NCBI GenBank assembly: GCA_036297385.1
Contig: JAXJLD010000138.1
Coordinates: forward strand, 1-7,971
Source: Ventricola sp036297385
Lineage (GTDB): Bacteria > Bacillota > Clostridia > Christensenellales > Aristaeellaceae
Direction of reading: 5' to 3'
Length of the DNA stretch: 7,971 nt
The translations under genes were made by a program, and so were the position numbers. Under the pieces are notes generated by a model that worked only from the letters and a program-made list of their open reading frames with translations, had not been told where the DNA came from and did no database searches. Below, one piece after another: positions 1 through 7,710 of this stretch. The first letter of the stretch is position 1. The number at the start of each line of letters is the position of its first letter.

Positions 1-432
1 GACAACGGCAACCGTCTCCACCTTCGCACCCTGCTTCGCGCTCGTCCGCGTCAGCGTGAGCGTCAGCTCGTCCGCATTGTCATGCGTCTGGCCGCCGTCC
101 ACCCACGTCTTGGTGCCACTCACGGTCACGTTGTTCGGGTCGATGATGGTATTGGTGAAGTTATACCCGTCCTGCGTGGTCGTGTAGCCCTCCACCGGCG
201 CTTCCGTCACGTCATACGTGTAGGCATAGCCCTCGGCATCATATTGTTCCAAATTCGTGAAGGTGTAGGTGTTGCCTTCCCATGCCGGGACAACGGCAAC
301 CGTCTCCGGCTTCGCACCCTGCTTCGCGCTCGTCCGCGTCAGCGTGAGCGTCAGCTCGGTCGCATTGTCATGCGTCTGGCCGCCGTCCACCCACGTCTTG
401 GTGCCGCTCACGGTCACGTTGTTCGGGTCGAT
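1..432 (-). repeat. Near-identical tandem Cna_B coding repeats, 288-bp period
   Basis: Bases 1-144 match bases 289-432 with 5 mismatches by eye (positions 20, 21, 71, 72 and 118 against 308, 309, 359, 360 and 406). They encode the start of Cna_B domains 5 and 4. A third related block, 710-765, matches 350-405 with one mismatch, 360 bp apart. The repeat is cut by the left edge, so more copies may follow. The period is a multiple of three and keeps the frame. Confidence 0.93.
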
Positions 433-3400
433 CAGCGTATTGGTGATGTTCACCTGACGTTTCGTTGTCGTCGATACGCCGTCCGCGGGGCTGTACGTCG
501 TCTCATAGAGCTTCGCCTTCTCCGGGTCGTTGATGGTCTCTGTCACCCTGTACTCGTAGGCGTAGCCCTCGGCATCGTAGCGCTCCAGATCGTCAAAGCC
601 GTACTGCTCGGGTCTGTCCGCCGTCCAGCCGAAGAGGAAGCCGCCCTCGTCCACGAAATCATGCTCCCATTCGCTGCCCGGCTTCGTGCTTCTGCGCGCC
701 AGCGTGAGGGTCAGCTCGGTCGCATTGTCATGCGTCTGGCCGCCGTCCAGCCACGTCTTGGTGCCGTACAGATACCTGTCGTTGTTGTCCACGATGGTGT
801 TGGTCAGGTTCACCGTCGCGCTGCCGTTCTCATCGAAGCTGGCAACGCCGCCGTTCTCCTGTCCGTCAGCCCCCGTGTAAGAAACGGTATACGGCGGCAG
901 GTTTTGCCCCGTCACCTTCTCCACCACGCGGTACGCATACGCATAGCCGTTCGTATCGTGAGAAGGCAGGCTGGTAAACGCATAGGCATCGCCCGTCCAC
1001 GCGAAGTTCGCCTGTCCGGGGTTGAACGTCGCCCACGGGCCGTTGTTGACGCTGCGCTGAAGCGTCAGCGTCAGATCCGTCGCGTTGTTGTGCGCTCGCT
1101 CGCCGTCCACCCACGTCTTGGTGCCGGTGATGGTCAGGTCGTTCCGCGTGTTCACGGCGTTGGTCACGGTCAGGCCGTCCATGATGGCGGTGTATCCATC
1201 CGGCACGTCCGTTTCAATCAGCCTGTACTCGATCATCTCGCCGTTCAGCCGCATCGGCAGATTGCTCACCTTGCGCGTCCAGCCGTCCTGCGCGGTCAGC
1301 GTCACGGGCGCGCGGTAAACCTCCACACCCTTCGCCGTACCGATCAGCTTCAGCGCCAGCGTATCCGGGCGCTGCGCCGCCGTGCCGTTGCCGTCCACCC
1401 ACGTCTTGGTGAGCGTGATCTCCCCGTTCACAATGCGGTGGTTGTTGAAGGAAACGGTCACATCGCCCGCGCCGCTCGTGCCGAGCGTCGCTCTGCGCGT
1501 GAGCAGCCCGTCTCCATCCGGAATCCAGTCGCCGTTGTACGCCTCCACCACGGTGTACTCGCCCGGCTCAAGCGCCGTAAAGGTCGCCGTCTCGCCCGCG
1601 TTCAGCGTGAACACGCCGCGCTCGTCGGTCGCAGCCGTTCGGCTGCCCGCCGTGTAGAGCGCGTTCGCCACGGGCTGTCCATCCCGGTTCAGCGTGAAGC
1701 TGAACACCGGAATATTCAGCGCATCGCCGCCCTCGCCCGGAAGCGCCTCGGCAGGCTGCGTGATGGTCTTGCGCACGTTCAGGCGCTGCACAACCACCAG
1801 CAGGCCCTCTTGCAGGGTGATGTCGTAATAGGCCGGCACAGCCTGTCCGGCAAAGCGGATGGTCGCCGGGTCGATTTCGTTCGGCTCCGTGCCGGGGTTG
1901 GTGATCGAGCTGTCGCCCGTCATCTTCAGCGTGATATCCTCCGCCTTGTCGCCGTTCACCAGATTCTGCGGATTCATCACGGTGAAGCCGTCCTCCGTCA
2001 GCGCCGTGCCGTCGTAGTTCTTGGTCGCGCTAAACGCCTTGAGGGTGAGGGGCATCCTGTAATAGAAGGTGATGACATTCTGCGCCGCATCCTCCACGAG
2101 GGTGATGGTCGCGTTCACCGGCTCGGCGCGGACAACCTTCGCCTCGGCAAAGCCATCGAGGAACGCCGTGGCCTGCTTGCCCGTGACGCGAGCGCCCACT
2201 TGCGCGGACAGCGTTTCATCTGCCGCGACCGACACGGTCGTCCCATCGAGGTAGTGATGCACGGTGTAGTTCGCCGTCACGCGCTCGAAGTACAGCTTCA
2301 GCACCAGCGAGCCGTCCGCCGCGATTGTGCCCGTGAGGACATTCTGCGCATGGTCTGCATCAAAGCGGTACAGCAGGCTGCCGCCCAGGCGCTTATCCGC
2401 CTTGTCGCTCTCCGTCACGCTGGCCTGCGTATCGGTCGTGCCGCCGCGCGTCACCTTTGCAGGCGTTTCGGTCGGATAGGTGCCGTCCTCATTCTGGAAG
2501 AAGAAATGCACCTGATACGCCGTATCCGTGTCCGCAGCCCAGTTGCCTTGGAACACGACGTTCATCGCCGGCATATCGAAGCTGCCGGAAACCGGCGTGC
2601 CCGATGTAAAGGCGTGCCAGCCGTTGAATACATAGCCGCTCGCCTCGGGCTTAGCCGCCACGGTCACGGTCGCGCCATACTTGTACGTCTGCTGTGCAGG
2701 CACATCCGGCGCGTTCTCCGGCTTGGCGTTGCCGTAGATATAGGTCACGGTGTAGCTGTTCCTGTCGTAGTACAGCTTCAGCACATTGTCCTGATCTTCC
2801 CGGAGGATGACCTTCGTCACCGCATCCTTGTGGCTGTCATTCCGGGTAAAGCCGGTAAAGGTCTTGTAGTCCGCGGTCTGTGCCTCTGCCGTCTCGCCCA
2901 GATACCACCGGCTCGTTTCCTCGGTGTAGGTTACCGTCTCGTTCGGCAGCAGATCGTAGCCGCCGTTCAGGTTCTCCTGATAGTATTCCACCCTGTAAGG
3001 CAGGTGACGCACCGCCTTGTAGGTAAAGGTGATGTGTACGCGCCCATCCGGCCCCTTGGCATCGTCCTTGGTTGCGCGAACCTGCGGCGCACTCGTCAGC
3101 GTATAGCCCTCGATGCGCTGGTAGCTGTACACCTTGGCGTACTCCGTGAGGTCGTGCTTCTCATCGGGCAGGAGGTTCTTTCCGGTTTCCCCGTCCACAT
3201 AGTGGATGGTCAGCGGCCATGTGCTGGTCGGCACATAGTACACCGGAATCTCCTGATACTGCTCCGTCAGCTTCTCGCGCGTGGTGGAGAGCGTGGACAT
3301 CGGCCGCCATCCCTCGAACTCGGGGAAATCGGTCATGCCGGCTGCCGCAAAGTCCTCCGCCGCTTGGGCAAATGTGCCATACGGGCGATCCGGCCAGACC

Positions 3401-5952
3401 GTCTCCTCAAACGGCGTAGCCGGCCACTTGCCCAGCTCTTCGGTCACACCATCGCCCATGCCCAAGAACACATAGCGATACCACACCGTGCCGGAGGGCT
3501 CCCACTTGGCGTAAACCTCGCGGTCGGCGGTGATGGGGGTCGCCGGGTTCCAGCGCACGGTGCCGTTCTCGTCGATGAACCAGCCCATGAACGTATAAGT
3601 CAGCCTGTCATCCTGATCGACATACTTCGTCTGGTCGATAACATACTGCTTTTCCAGTTCTTCCAGCTCCGGGCCCATGATCGTGCCAAACTTCTCCGCC
3701 TCAAACGGATAGGTGTGGACTTCCTGCTCTGTATCCACCGTATTCCGGCGCACATCCACATACGTCACCGTGTACGTGGGCGGCGCCCACTTGGCGTAGA
3801 CCACCATGTTCGCCGCGGGCATGGTCTGCGTGCCCCATGCCACAGGCACCTGACCCGCCGCATCCAGACACCAGCCCTTGAATTCCCAGTCTGCTTCCAC
3901 GTTGTCCGGGCGCTGCGGCACGGTCTCCGGCTTGATGAGCACTTCCTCATACTTGTAGGTCTGCTCCGGCATACTGCCATCGGCGCAGTTGCCAAACGTC
4001 AGCGTGAAGCTGTTGCGGGTGCTGAAAACGTTAAGCCTGCTGTTGTAGGAAACGCTTGTGCCTGCACTCGCCTGCCTAATCTCTTCCTCCGGTGTCGTTG
4101 TATTGTAGCCATAGAGCGTGAAACCCGGCAGGAACTTGGAGGACAGATTGAAATCATTTTGCCCCTGCTCGTAGTGATCCGCCTCAATCCACTTCCTGTT
4201 GTCAGGCGTGGAATCCTGCGCTTCAATGTACTGATAGATGTCCTTACGGCCATTGGAATCATTATTGACAAGACGGACGCTTGTGGATGTCAGATCCTCA
4301 TGATTAAAACCGTCCAGATAGGTCCAGTTTCCCTTACCCAATCCACTTTCATCCGACCATCTGCCGCCCGGCCAGCCGTTTGTGCCATAGCCCGCATCGC
4401 GCCAGTTCTGACCGTAGAGACCGACACGCTCGTAGTCAACGACCCACCGCCTATTCCAGCCGCGTTCATAATGGCCGAATTCAAGCTTTACCGTCTGGCG
4501 GTCAAAGTACACGTTGATGACCGTCGAGCCGTCCGGCGCGATCTCCTTGGTGGATTCGGCGTAATACCCCGTCCAGTTGTTTTCCCGGATGCCGCCGATC
4601 TCCGAGCGCTCGGCATTCAGCTCGAAGAACGTGCCATTCAGGCCGTTATCCTGCGGGCGCACCTGGTTGACCGTCGGCTTCTGCCCCACGGTTCCCGTGA
4701 ACGTCTGGGCATCCAAGAAATCGTAGGTCTTATTTTCATTCGGGGCGTTGTATGCGTCCTTGACGCTCTGCACCCAGTAGACCACCTTGTAGTCCGCCTG
4801 CTGCACGGGCTGCCAGCGCACCTCGATGGTGAAGTCATACGGCGGCATTTTGCAGCTCGAATCGTGCTTCTGCTCGCCGAGCACCTGAACCCACTTGCCA
4901 TTCTGGAACGCATAGTTCTTCGAGAAGAAGCCGACGAACTCATAGCCGGGGCGCTCCATCTCCGAGGGATCGGGCAGACCCAGCGACGAGCCGTAGCGCA
5001 GCGTGCGGGAGTCCACCGCCGTGCCGCCGTCGTTGTCAATCGTGTAGGTGTGCAGCTCGCGGTTATAGTACACGTCCACGACGGTTCTGCCATTCGGCAT
5101 CACGCGGCGCTGCACGATCTCCTGCTGCACAAAGCCCTCGATTTCAAAATCGCGCACCTCGGTCATGCCGCCCGCGATGACAGGCTGTCCCGCGTGCTCC
5201 GTTCCCTCGGGGTACTGCGTAATCGTGTACGGGCCAACATCAATCCAGCCCGTTTCCCCCGCACCGATGTTGTCATCAATGGTGTGGCCGTGAACCGCAT
5301 CGCGGTTAAAGCCGTCTGCGGTGTACCCGTTGTCCGCAACGTTCTGGAAATGATACCTGACCGTGTAAGACGTCGGCGCACCCGTGTATTTGACGGTGTA
5401 TTCCGCATCCTCCTGAATGTTCGGAATATCCACCGTCACGGTCTCCTGCTCCGGCACAAAGCCCGACAGGGCAGGGCTGGTCACCGAGAGCTGCACGTCC
5501 GTCCCGGCCGTGAACTCCGCCACATACGGCTCCAGCGCCATGCTGCCATCCACATCAAACACATAGTGGATCGTCACCGTGCGCTTTTCCAGCTTGCTGT
5601 ATGCCGCGCGGAAAACGGTGTCCGCCTGCACAGGCGCATGGATGTCCAGCGTGCCGCCGGCCTCGTCCGTCCAGCGCTCGAACTTGCGCCCGGTCAGATT
5701 CGGGATGTTCGGCTGCACGGGCGGCTCGCCCACTTTGACAAGCTGCGTGGCAATTGTGCCATAGCTGCCGACGGTTTCCGTGCCATCTTCATTCACTTGA
5801 TAAATGGGATACTGGAACGTGACCGTCGCATACGTCGCGCCGCGCGCCTCGTTGGAGACGATCATGTTCCATCCCTCTGCCAGCGCGTTGATGGGCATCA
5901 TCTGCCCCAGCATCAGCACCACCAGCAGCATTGCAATGATTCTTTTCTTCAT
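1..5952 (-). CDS. Giant multidomain surface adhesin (Flg_new/MucBP/SHIRT/Cna_B repeats), C-terminus beyond the window
   Basis: Exported adhesin-like protein. The frame is open from ATG at 5952 to base 1 (1984 residues) with no stop, so the C-terminus and any LPXTG anchor are not visible. The start is fixed by a signal peptide: MKKR, a hydrophobic core at 5-19 and ALA|E cleavage after 25. Modules I read by eye: Flg_new-like 66-118; MucBP-like 123-190, 195-298 and 387-484; Flg_new 300-381, 648-723 and 725-820 (GYEFVGFF, WEFKGW, YTFMGW, VYAKW signatures); an unrecognised Trp/Gly-rich stretch 486-645; an unrecognised stretch 824-908; MucBP 913-982 (LTIHYVDGETG), 985-1064, 1146-1224 and 1228-1299; SHIRT 1066-1140; MBG/YDG-like 1301-1389 (NYDGTALT); an SpaA-type prealbumin-like domain 1391-1506; then Cna_B domains from 1511 with KTWVDG or KTWLDG at 1516, 1612, 1732, 1852 and 1948. 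Families of this kind act in binding and as stalks outside the cell. The ligand is unknown. It lies 62 bp downstream of the SH3 protein gene and is probably co-transcribed. Module borders are approximate. Confidence 0.93.
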   Translation of the reverse strand, partial: MKKRIIAMLLVVLMLGQMMPINALAEGWNMIVSNEARGATYATVTFQYPIYQVNEDGTETVGSYGTIATQLVKVGEPPVQPNIPNLTGRKFERWTDEAGGTLDIHAPVQADTVFRAAYSKLEKRTVTIHYVFDVDGSMALEPYVAEFTAGTDVQLSVTSPALSGFVPEQETVTVDIPNIQEDAEYTVKYTGAPTSYTVRYHFQNVADNGYTADGFNRDAVHGHTIDDNIGAGETGWIDVGPYTITQYPEGTEHAGQPVIAGGMTEVRDFEIEGFVQQEIVQRRVMPNGRTVVDVYYNRELHTYTIDNDGGTAVDSRTLRYGSSLGLPDPSEMERPGYEFVGFFSKNYAFQNGKWVQVLGEQKHDSSCKMPPYDFTIEVRWQPVQQADYKVVYWVQSVKDAYNAPNENKTYDFLDAQTFTGTVGQKPTVNQVRPQDNGLNGTFFELNAERSEIGGIRENNWTGYYAESTKEIAPDGSTVINVYFDRQTVKLEFGHYERGWNRRWVVDYERVGLYGQNWRDAGYGTNGWPGGRWSDESGLGKGNWTYLDGFNHEDLTSTSVRLVNNDSNGRKDIYQYIEAQDSTPDNRKWIEADHYEQGQNDFNLSSKFLPGFTLYGYNTTTPEEEIRQASAGTSVSYNSRLNVFSTRNSFTLTFGNCADGSMPEQTYKYEEVLIKPETVPQRPDNVEADWEFKGWCLDAAGQVPVAWGTQTMPAANMVVYAKWAPPTYTVTYVDVRRNTVDTEQEVHTYPFEAEKFGTIMGPELEELEKQYVIDQTKYVDQDDRLTYTFMGWFIDENGTVRWNPATPITADREVYAKWEPSGTVWYRYVFLGMGDGVTEELGKWPATPFEETVWPDRPYGTFAQAAEDFAAAGMTDFPEFEGWRPMSTLSTTREKLTEQYQEIPVYYVPTSTWPLTIHYVDGETGKNLLPDEKHDLTEYAKVYSYQRIEGYTLTSAPQVRATKDDAKGPDGRVHITFTYKAVRHLPYRVEYYQENLNGGYDLLPNETVTYTEETSRWYLGETAEAQTADYKTFTGFTRNDSHKDAVTKVILREDQDNVLKLYYDRNSYTVTYIYGNAKPENAPDVPAQQTYKYGATVTVAAKPEASGYVFNGWHAFTSGTPVSGSFDMPAMNVVFQGNWAADTDTAYQVHFFFQNEDGTYPTETPAKVTRGGTTDTQASVTESDKADKRLGGSLLYRFDADHAQNVLTGTIAADGSLVLKLYFERVTANYTVHHYLDGTTVSVAADETLSAQVGARVTGKQATAFLDGFAEAKVVRAEPVNATITLVEDAAQNVITFYYRMPLTLKAFSATKNYDGTALTEDGFTVMNPQNLVNGDKAEDITLKMTGDSSITNPGTEPNEIDPATIRFAGQAVPAYYDITLQEGLLVVVQRLNVRKTITQPAEALPGEGGDALNIPVFSFTLNRDGQPVANALYTAGSRTAATDERGVFTLNAGETATFTALEPGEYTVVEAYNGDWIPDGDGLLTRRATLGTSGAGDVTVSFNNHRIVNGEITLTKTWVDGNGTAAQRPDTLALKLIGTAKGVEVYRAPVTLTAQDGWTRKVSNLPMRLNGEMIEYRLIETDVPDGYTAIMDGLTVTNAVNTRNDLTITGTKTWVDGERAHNNATDLTLTLQRSVNNGPWATFNPGQANFAWTGDAYAFTSLPSHDTNGYAYAYRVVEKVTGQNLPPYTVSYTGADGQENGGVASFDENGSATVNLTNTIVDNNDRYLYGTKTWLDGGQTHDNATELTLTLARRSTKPGSEWEHDFVDEGGFLFGWTADRPEQYGFDDLERYDAEGYAYEYRVTETINDPEKAKLYETTYSPADGVSTTTKRQVNITNTLIDPNNVTVSGTKTWVDGGQTHDNATELTLTLTRTSAKQGAKPETVAVVPAWEGNTYTFTNLEQYDAEGYAYTYDVTEAPVEGYTTTQDGYNFTNTIIDPNNVTVSGTKTWVDGGQTHDNADELTLTLTRTSAKQGAKVETVAVV

Positions 5953-5962
5953 TTCGCTCGCT

Positions 5963-5967
5963 CTCCT
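5963..5967 (-). promoter_or_regulatory. Ribosome binding site of the giant adhesin gene
   Basis: AGGAG on the minus strand lies 10 nt before the ATG at 5952, within GGTGAGGAGAGCG. The spacing is slightly long but usable, and the start is independently supported by the signal peptide that follows. Confidence 0.65.
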
Positions 5968-5990
5968 CACCTTGCCGCGAAATCCGCCGT

Positions 5991-6014
5991 GCGCCCCATC
6001 CATCGGGATGGCGC
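5991..6014 (-). other. Hairpin in the gap between the two genes, no U-tract
   Basis: Immediately after the TGA (6017-6015) of the upstream gene, bases 5996-6001 and 6006-6011 (CCATCC/GGATGG) form a perfect 6-bp stem with a 4-nt loop. The outer GCGC/GCGC pairs can extend it with a small bulge. No run of U follows, so it is not a standard intrinsic terminator. It could tune read-through, protect the mRNA or mean nothing. The short gap favours co-transcription. Confidence 0.4.
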
Positions 6015-7703
6015 TCAGCGATAGTACACGACCAGCCTCCATGTATAAGCCAACGTTTCCTGATTGGCCTCAAAGGTGTAGTGATCGTCGTTCGCGCCCT
6101 CCACGGCCTCAAAGCCGCTGCCGCGATCGCACTCCCACTGGTAGCGAATCTCATATCCGTCCCCATATTCGAGGATGCTGGTGAGCGTCACCGTCTCGCC
6201 CGGCTCCATCACGTCCTTGCGGGAGGAGAAGATGGTCGCCTTGGGCTGCGGCCTTTCCTCCTCCGGCTTGGTGACCGGCACGGACGGAATATGCGCCTTG
6301 TACACATAGCCGGTCTGCCCCTGATAGGCAATCTGAATCCAGTCGCCCTCCACGCCCAGCACGGCGACAATCGCCTGATGCGGCAGCGTGAAGATGATCG
6401 GGCTCTGTCCATCGGGCTTGGCACGCACCGGCACATTCAGCTCATTGATGCCGCCGCTGACAAACGCCTCGCCATCCGCCAGCTCCGGCACGGGGGTGGG
6501 CGTCGGGGTCGGCTCAGCCGTCGGCGTGGGGGTCGGCTCAAACGTCGCCTCGGCATTCAGCTCATCCGTCGGCGCGGGGGTCGGCTCAGTCGTCGGCTCA
6601 AGCGTCGGTTCGGTCGTCGGCGTATCCGTCGGTTCGGTCGTCGGCTCGTCCGTCGGTTCGGTCGTCGGCGCGTCCGTCGGCTCGGTCGTCGGCGCGTCCG
6701 TCGGCTCGGTCGTCGGCGCGTCCGTCGGCTCAAGCGTCGGCTCAAGCGTCGGTTCGGTCATCGGCGCACCCGTCGGCTCGGTTGTCGGCGCGTCCGTCGG
6801 TTCGGTCGTCGGCTCGTCTGCGCTCGGCTTCATCTCTTCACGCGGGAGACCGCTCAGCTTGGCATGAGAGAGGTCGCTCTGATGCACATAGCCCCTCTGT
6901 CCGCCGTACTGAATCTTCACCCACTCGCCCGCGCGGCTGATCAGCGTCACCACCTTGCCATGCGGCACGGTGAACGCCACATCGCTGTTGCCATCCGGCG
7001 CAACGTGCGCCTTGACATTCCGCTTCTCGCTGCCGCCATTCGCCAGCGCCTGATCGTCCGCCAGCGTGGGGGCAGGCTTCTCCGTCGGCGCAGGGGTGCT
7101 CTGTCCCTCCATCGCACCTTCGGTCGGTTTATCTGTCGGAACAGACGCAGGCACGTCTGTCGGCGCAGGCGTAGGCTCCTCCGTCGGTGCAGGCGTAGGC
7201 TCCTCCGTCGGTGCAAGCGTGGGCTCCTCCGTCGGTGCAAGCGTGGGCTCCTCCGTCGGTGCAGGCGTAGGCTCCTCCGTCGGTGCAGGCATAGGCTCCT
7301 CCGTCGGTGCAGGCGTAGGCTCCTCCGTCGGCGCAGGCGTGGGTTCCTCCGTCGGTGCAGGCGTAGGTTCCTCCGTCGGTGCAGGCGTAGGCTCCTCCGT
7401 CGGTGCAGGCGTAGGCTCCTCCGTCGGTGCAAGCGTAGGCTCCTCCGTCGGTGCAGGCGTAGGCTCCTCCGTCGGTGCAGGCGTAGGCTCCTCCGTCGGT
7501 GCAGGCGTAGGCTCCTCCGTCGGTGCAGGCGTAGGTTCCTCCGTCGGTGCAGGCGTAGGCGCCTCCGTCGGTTCGGGCACAGCCACCACCTCGGCTTCAG
7601 GGGTGGACGACGCATCCGATTCTGCCAGTGCGCCCATCGGCATAGCCGTTGCCAACAGGCAGAAAACAAGCAGCACACTTATCAAACGCCGCTGTCTCTT
7701 CAT
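6015..7703 (-). CDS. Secreted protein with two Pro/Thr-rich stalks, two SH3-like domains and a C-terminal Ig-like domain
   Basis: Complete 562-residue exported protein. The signal peptide is residues 1-27 (MKRQRR, hydrophobic core 7-20, ALA|E cleavage). Residues 49-184 are seventeen 8-residue units of the type PTPAPTEE. A degenerate Pro-rich part runs to about 215. SH3-like domain 1 is about 225-280, with GEWVKIQYGGQRGYVH at 259-274. A second stalk of EPTTEPTDAP type spans 297-380, with Pro/Thr-rich sequence to about 408. SH3-like domain 2 is about 418-474, with GDWIQIAYQGQTGYVY at 453-468. Residues 488-562 look Ig-like (RYQWE around 520-524) and end in VVYYR. Bacterial SH3 domains often bind peptidoglycan, so a wall-associated protein with extended spacers is likely; this is inference. 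No LPXTG, transmembrane anchor or catalytic motif is visible. The mature part has one cysteine (525). ATG at 7703 is favoured by an AGGAGG 7 nt upstream. First gene of the likely two-gene unit; the exact function is unknown. Confidence 0.93.
   Translation of the reverse strand: MKRQRRLISVLLVFCLLATAMPMGALAESDASSTPEAEVVAVPEPTEAPTPAPTEEPTPAPTEEPTPAPTEEPTPAPTEEPTPAPTEEPTLAPTEEPTPAPTEEPTPAPTEEPTPAPTEEPTPAPTEEPTPAPTEEPMPAPTEEPTPAPTEEPTLAPTEEPTLAPTEEPTPAPTEEPTPAPTDVPASVPTDKPTEGAMEGQSTPAPTEKPAPTLADDQALANGGSEKRNVKAHVAPDGNSDVAFTVPHGKVVTLISRAGEWVKIQYGGQRGYVHQSDLSHAKLSGLPREEMKPSADEPTTEPTDAPTTEPTGAPMTEPTLEPTLEPTDAPTTEPTDAPTTEPTDAPTTEPTDEPTTEPTDTPTTEPTLEPTTEPTPAPTDELNAEATFEPTPTPTAEPTPTPTPVPELADGEAFVSGGINELNVPVRAKPDGQSPIIFTLPHQAIVAVLGVEGDWIQIAYQGQTGYVYKAHIPSVPVTKPEEERPQPKATIFSSRKDVMEPGETVTLTSILEYGDGYEIRYQWECDRGSGFEAVEGANDDHYTFEANQETLAYTWRLVVYYR
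6567..6815 (-). repeat. Second Pro/Thr coding repeat (EPTTEPTDAP stalk)
   Basis: Imperfect repeats, mostly 24-bp units mixed with 12-bp half units, encode residues 297-380 between the two SH3-like domains. The plus strand is built from variants of TCGGTCGTCGGCGCGTCCG. It is more degenerate than the first stalk and uses a different residue pattern (TTEPTDAP), so it looks like a separate expansion and not a copy of the first. Confidence 0.88.
7153..7560 (-). repeat. 24-bp coding minisatellite, 17 units (PTPAPTEE stalk)
   Basis: Seventeen consecutive 24-bp units with no change in unit length encode residues 49-184 of the SH3 protein. The plus-strand consensus reads TCCTCCGTCGGTGCAGGCG followed by TAGGC. 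Changes are mostly single bases: three units read PTLAPTEE, one PMPAPTEE, and the last (7153-7176) reads PTPAPTDV. The unit is a multiple of three, so gain or loss of units keeps the frame. It forms a probably extended, flexible, Pro-rich spacer that is rich in Thr and could be glycosylated. Confidence 0.95.
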
Positions 7704-7710
7704 GTTCCTT

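Noticed and set aside
82..6024. 1980-codon open frame on the plus strand
   Set aside because: It is in exact antisense register with the adhesin gene, whose minus-strand translation has a signal peptide and recognisable Flg_new, MucBP, SHIRT and Cna_B domains. The plus product is Arg/His/Val-rich with no family likeness; it is open only because TTA, CTA and TCA are absent from the real gene.
5789..6166. 125-codon minus-strand frame bridging the two genes
   Set aside because: Out of frame with both real genes, covers the gap and the adhesin signal peptide in another frame, and shows no domain.
6388..6867. Gly/Ser/Val-rich plus-strand frame over the second stalk
   Set aside because: Shadow of the EPTTEPTDAP repeats in the SH3 protein gene; no start signal or domain.
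7153..7560. CRISPR-like regular repeats
   Set aside because: The 24-bp units are directly abutting with no spacers, and they encode an in-frame Pro/Thr/Glu stalk.
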